NCBI RefSeq assembly: GCF_004752005.1
Contig: NZ_CP038493.1
Span: forward strand, 3,248,302 to 3,312,301
Length of the DNA: 64,000 nucleotides
DNA from: Thalassotalea sp. HSM 43
GTDB taxonomy: Bacteria; Pseudomonadota; Gammaproteobacteria; Enterobacterales; Alteromonadaceae
Direction: 5' to 3'
The position numbers and the translations under genes are program-made. The notes below the pieces were generated by a model, which did no database searches, was not told the DNA's origin, and saw only the letters and a program-made list of their open reading frames with translations. Below are positions 60,588 to 64,000 of this stretch, piece by piece. How positions within the stretch are numbered: position 1 is the stretch's first letter; each line of letters starts with the position of its first letter.

Positions 60588-61064
60588 ATGTCGATAATAA
60601 CAGTAATAACATCAGGCGTTCTCGCAACAACAACACTGGCAGATGCAGACAGTGGTACAACGCTGTGGCCTATTGCCTTGTATTTTATTTCCTTGGTCGT
60701 GCTATTGGCCTTGATGTTGTTTTTGGCGAAAAATCTAGGTCCCAAAACCGATCGCCGTCACACCCATACCCCCTATGAATCTGGCATTGTAGCCGCTGAT
60801 GCGCCGAATAGCCGTTTTACCAGTCATTTTTTCCTCTACGCCATTTTCTTTGTCATTTTCGATTTAGAAACCATCTTTTTATTTGCATGGGTCATTGCCT
60901 TTGATGAAGTCGGTTTAGCCGGATTTATCGAGGCGTCTATTTTCATATTTATTCTGTTAGCGGCATTAATCTATGTATGGCGCATAGGTGCGCTTGAACT
61001 GAAGCATAAACACAAACCGGTGAAATTACCGAACGAGTCCATCAAACAATCAGGAGAGCTGTAA
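60588..61064 (+). CDS. nuoA: NADH-quinone oxidoreductase subunit A
   Basis: Membrane subunit of complex I, 158 residues, with three hydrophobic helices (near 28-46, 88-106, 115-132). The conserved TPYESGI is near 60-66 and [13 protein letters not shown] near 86-98. It begins the nuo operon and overlaps nuoB by one base. The ribosome binding site is poor. Confidence 0.93.
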   Translation: MSIITVITSGVLATTTLADADSGTTLWPIALYFISLVVLLALMLFLAKNLGPKTDRRHTHTPYESGIVAADAPNSRFTSHFFLYAIFFVIFDLETIFLFAWVIAFDEVGLAGFIEASIFIFILLAALIYVWRIGALELKHKHKPVKLPNESIKQSGEL

Positions 61065-61702
61065 TGGAATGGTCATTAACAAAGGCAGCCCTTGATCAAC
61101 AAATGCAAGACTCGCGTGCTCAGGCTGAGCAAGATTTAAAGCGCAGCGTATTGTTTGCCAAGCTTGATGATTTGCTCAATTGGGGTCGTAAGAATTCAAT
61201 CTGGCCATTTAACTTTGGCTTATCCTGCTGTTATGTGGAAATGGCCACCAGTTTTACCTCGCGCCACGATATCGCTCGATTTGGTGCCGAAGTTATTCGC
61301 GCCACGCCAAGACAAGCTGATTTGATGGTGATATCTGGTACTTGCTTTCGCAAAATGGCACCGGTTATTCGTCACCTATACGACCAGCTACTCGAACCTA
61401 AATACATTATTTCGATGGGCTCTTGTGCCAATTCCGGTGGCATGTATGACATCTATTCGGTCGTTCAAGGTGTCGATAAATTTATCCCCGTCGATGTTTA
61501 CGTGCCGGGTTGTCCGCCGCGTCCAGAAGCCTTTATGGAAGGTTTATTATTGTTGCAAACCAAAATTGCCAATCAACCAAGACCGGTAAGTTACGTTGTT
61601 GGTGAGCAGGGGGTGCGAGAAATAGATAAGCCCTCTTTACGGGATATTAAACAGCAAAGTCGCATCGACGTGCGCCAACTGGATGAACCGGACAGCGTAT
61701 GA
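61064..61702 (+). CDS. nuoB: NADH-quinone oxidoreductase subunit B
   Basis: Peripheral-arm subunit of 212 residues carrying the N2 [4Fe-4S] cluster. Ligand cysteines are in LSCCYVEM (near 49-56), MGSCANSGG (near 124-132) and PGCPPRP (near 148-154). It passes electrons to quinone. Its stop overlaps the nuoCD start by four bases. Confidence 0.96.
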   Translation: MEWSLTKAALDQQMQDSRAQAEQDLKRSVLFAKLDDLLNWGRKNSIWPFNFGLSCCYVEMATSFTSRHDIARFGAEVIRATPRQADLMVISGTCFRKMAPVIRHLYDQLLEPKYIISMGSCANSGGMYDIYSVVQGVDKFIPVDVYVPGCPPRPEAFMEGLLLLQTKIANQPRPVSYVVGEQGVREIDKPSLRDIKQQSRIDVRQLDEPDSV

Positions 61703-63510
61703 GTGATAGCAATAACCCTCACTTTTTAAGCGGCAGTAAAGAGTGGCAACCAAGGTTTGATATTGCCTTGCTTGATGAAATTCTCGCTGAGAGTCCAAGC
61801 CTTGAACTGCAACCCGAAGGCGCAGATCAAGCGATTAAAGATGGCATCGAAACCTATTGGGTCAAACCGCAACAGTTATTAACCTTAATGCAAGTACTGC
61901 GTGATGGTGTTAATGAAGGCTTTGACTTTTGTTTTGACATCACCGCCATTGATGAGCGTTTGCGCGAACATCGATTGGCTGAGCAGATTGCCGATTTTAC
62001 CCTGGTTTATCATTTGCGCAGTTATCAGCGCAATCGTGATGTACGCATTAAATTAGCCTTAAATGTTGGCAATACTGGTGTCGACAGCATTTCGCATATC
62101 TGGCCTAACGCCAATTGGTATGAACGAGAAGTCTATGACATGTTTGGCATCGAGTTTCGTAACCATCCACATCTTACCCGAATTTTAATGCCACCGACGT
62201 GGGTTGGTCATCCGTTATTAAAAGATCATCCTGCCCGTGCCACCGAAATGGATCCATTTCAATTGCCGGACAGTCAGCAAGACATTGAACAACAAGCGTT
62301 AAAGTTTCGCCCTGAAGAATGGGGAATGAAACGACACAGCAAAACCGCCGACTTTAGCTTTTTAAATCTTGGCCCAAACCATCCTAGTGTTCATGGTGCA
62401 TTTCGCATTGTGCTGCAAATGGAAGGGGAAGAGATTATCGACTCGGTGCCCGATATTGGTTACCACCATCGTGGCGCTGAAAAAATGGGTGAGCGCCAAT
62501 CTTGGCACAGTTACATACCTTACACCGACCGCATTGATTACCTCGGTGGTGTAATGAATAACTTCCCTTATGTTATGGCGGTGGAAAAGCTCGCGGGTAT
62601 TGAAGTACCTGAGCGAGCGAAAGTCATTCGTATTATGACCGCCGAGATGTTTCGCATCCTGTCACACTTATTGTTTTACGGCACATTTGCCCAAGATATT
62701 GGTGCCTTATCGCCAATCTTTTACATGTTTGTCGACCGTGAAAAGCTGTTTGCCATTATTGAAGCCATCACTGGTGCGCGCATGCACCCAAGCTATTTCC
62801 GTATTGGTGGCGTCGCACAAGACTTACCAAAAGGTTGGGACAAGTTGGTGCGAGAATACGTCGAGTATTTGCCAAAGCGTCTTGATGAATACGACAAGAT
62901 GGTTATGGCCAATGAATTATTGAAAAAGCGAACCGTACATGTTGGTGCTTATAGTACCAAAGAAGCCATCGAGTGGGGCGTTACCGGACCGGGTTTACGA
63001 GCAACCGGTTACTCTTGGGATCTTCGTAAGCAACGTCCTTATGGCGGTTACGATCAATTTGAGTTTGATGTGCCCGTTGGTCACAACGGCGATTGCTACG
63101 ATCGTTGTAAAGTTCGAGTCGAAGAGATGCGCCAAAGCATCCGCATTATTAAACAGTGTTTAGAAAATATGCCAGAAGGCCCATACAAAGCTGACCATAT
63201 CGCCACCACACCGCCAGATAAATCGCGCACCATGACCGATATCGACACCTTGATACCGCATTTTGTCAATGTATCCTGGGGGCCAGTTATTCCGCCGGGC
63301 GAAGTGTCGGTTAGTGTCGAAGCCACAAAAGGCATTATGGCATATCACTTGGTCAGTGATGGCTCGACCATGAGCTATCGCACTCGCATTCGCACCCCAA
63401 GCTTTGCCCACTTGCAAATGATCCCGGTGATCTCTCGCGGGCAAATGGTCGCTGACCTGATTGCCACCTTGGGAAGTATCGATTACGTCATGGCCGACGT
63501 GGATCGCTAG
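61699..63510 (+). CDS. nuoCD: NADH-quinone oxidoreductase fused subunit C/D
   Basis: Protein of 603 residues, a fusion of NuoC (about 1-185) and NuoD (about 205-603) as in E. coli. NuoC carries [14 protein letters not shown]; NuoD has [22 protein letters not shown] and the quinone-site [11 protein letters not shown] segment. Start is ATG overlapping nuoB. Confidence 0.96.
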   Translation: MSDSNNPHFLSGSKEWQPRFDIALLDEILAESPSLELQPEGADQAIKDGIETYWVKPQQLLTLMQVLRDGVNEGFDFCFDITAIDERLREHRLAEQIADFTLVYHLRSYQRNRDVRIKLALNVGNTGVDSISHIWPNANWYEREVYDMFGIEFRNHPHLTRILMPPTWVGHPLLKDHPARATEMDPFQLPDSQQDIEQQALKFRPEEWGMKRHSKTADFSFLNLGPNHPSVHGAFRIVLQMEGEEIIDSVPDIGYHHRGAEKMGERQSWHSYIPYTDRIDYLGGVMNNFPYVMAVEKLAGIEVPERAKVIRIMTAEMFRILSHLLFYGTFAQDIGALSPIFYMFVDREKLFAIIEAITGARMHPSYFRIGGVAQDLPKGWDKLVREYVEYLPKRLDEYDKMVMANELLKKRTVHVGAYSTKEAIEWGVTGPGLRATGYSWDLRKQRPYGGYDQFEFDVPVGHNGDCYDRCKVRVEEMRQSIRIIKQCLENMPEGPYKADHIATTPPDKSRTMTDIDTLIPHFVNVSWGPVIPPGEVSVSVEATKGIMAYHLVSDGSTMSYRTRIRTPSFAHLQMIPVISRGQMVADLIATLGSIDYVMADVDR

Positions 63511-63521
63511 GGAGAATAATC

Positions 63522-64000
63522 ATGAATCGACTGATAGATCTAGCTAAGCAAAACCTTGAACAACATATCGATGACCAGAGCGATGAGTCACAATCAAGCA
63601 TAGATTGTCGTTACATTGACTATAAACACTATTTAACCGATGCCGAAATTGCCGATATTGAACACGAAGCCGATATTCTTGAAGAGCGTCGAGCAGCGGG
63701 CATTGAAGCGCTAAAAATAGTTCAGCAACAGCGCGGTTGGATCAGCGATGAATCGTTATATGCGATTGCCGATTTATTGCAGATGAGTGCCGCCGAACTT
63801 GATGGCATAGCGACGTTTTATAACCTTATTTACCGCCAACCGGTTGGTAAATATGTGATTCATTTATGCAACTCCATTTCCTGTTATTTAACCGATTTTG
63901 AAGGTGTAGCGAAAGCCATTAAAGATGAGCTAGGAATCAATTACGGACAAACAACCGACGATGGCCTGTTTACCTTAATCACCAATGCCTGTTTAGGAGG
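63522..64000 (+). CDS. nuoE: NADH-quinone oxidoreductase subunit E (partial)
   Basis: The ATG at 63522 (GGGAGAATAATC upstream) opens a frame to the end of the window, 159 codons. It has the thioredoxin-fold [2Fe-2S] subunit plan: GIATFYNLIYRQPVG, then HLCNSISC and NACLG with three of the four cluster cysteines; the fourth lies beyond the window. About 40 extra N-terminal residues precede the usual start. Confidence 0.93.
   Translation, partial: MNRLIDLAKQNLEQHIDDQSDESQSSIDCRYIDYKHYLTDAEIADIEHEADILEERRAAGIEALKIVQQQRGWISDESLYAIADLLQMSAAELDGIATFYNLIYRQPVGKYVIHLCNSISCYLTDFEGVAKAIKDELGINYGQTTDDGLFTLITNACLG

Overview
The window is a chromosomal segment of a marine-type gammaproteobacterium, most likely of the Alteromonadales and perhaps close to Colwelliaceae. 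The basis is a 1542-nt 16S gene of gammaproteobacterial type, the enterobacterial-like order leuS-lptE-holA-nadD-rsfS-rlmH-mrdA-rodA-rlpA-dacA-ybeD-lipB-lipA, a fused nuoCD, and a moderate-GC sequence rich in housekeeping genes. The taxonomic call is inference; a 16S search would settle it. No prophage, CRISPR array, integrase or intact insertion sequence was seen.

Layout. 1-3836: the tail of a valine/branched-chain catabolic operon (acyl-CoA dehydrogenase, enoyl-CoA hydratase, 3-hydroxyisobutyryl-CoA hydrolase, 3-hydroxyisobutyrate dehydrogenase, SDR). 3965-4498: gmhB. 4559-10439: a complete rrn operon (two promoters, 16S, a spacer with no tRNA, 23S, 5S, terminator). 10475-11400: a block of nested repeats (a 344-bp tandem duplication carrying 51-bp minisatellite units and hairpins). 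11605-14842: DnaQ-like exonuclease, POT peptide transporter, a decayed TonB-domain fragment and a HAD phosphatase. 15172-20704: a three-gene, translationally coupled SMC-like operon, convergent with a cysteine-free sirtuin homologue. 21659-27287: miaE, a GT2 protein, a small unknown, a Bax-type glucosaminidase lipoprotein, pldA and a pentapeptide-repeat K+ channel fusion. 27426-33199: acyl-CoA/ketone-body genes (thiolase, scoAB) divergent from a thiolase-like/DUF35/MaoC/MaoC operon. 33226-36713: ybaK, SDR, cspA and a DUF2306 membrane protein. 36901-51087: a long minus-strand cell-envelope, lipoate and leuS cluster. 51290-54272: a YbeL-like zinc-ribbon protein and a Lon-family protease. 54589-60352: DUF3604/PpiC/HupE genes, a cyclase-like protein, a small membrane protein and an SSAT-like acetyltransferase. 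60588-64000: nuoA, nuoB, nuoCD and the start of nuoE.

How the genes work together. The first operon and the 27-33 kb genes feed acyl-CoA intermediates into central metabolism. The minus-strand cluster couples peptidoglycan elongation (PBP2/RodA), carboxypeptidase trimming (DacA), D-amino-acid transamination, septal glycan cleavage (RlpA), lipoylation, ribosome maturation, NAD synthesis and LPS export.

Most worth a second look: the SMC-like trio (Walker A plus a YLP motif as I recall for DUF3584, SMC gene first, no JetD/MksG-type nuclease); the zinc-less sirtuin beside it; the thiolase-like protein lacking its nucleophilic cysteine next to DUF35 and hotdog partners (Ltp2-like retro-aldolase layout); rodA broken by one base in a homopolymer; an aminotransferase whose only sensible start codon is CTG; the nested repeats downstream of rrn; and a 14-unit heptamer repeat in front of the acetyltransferase gene.
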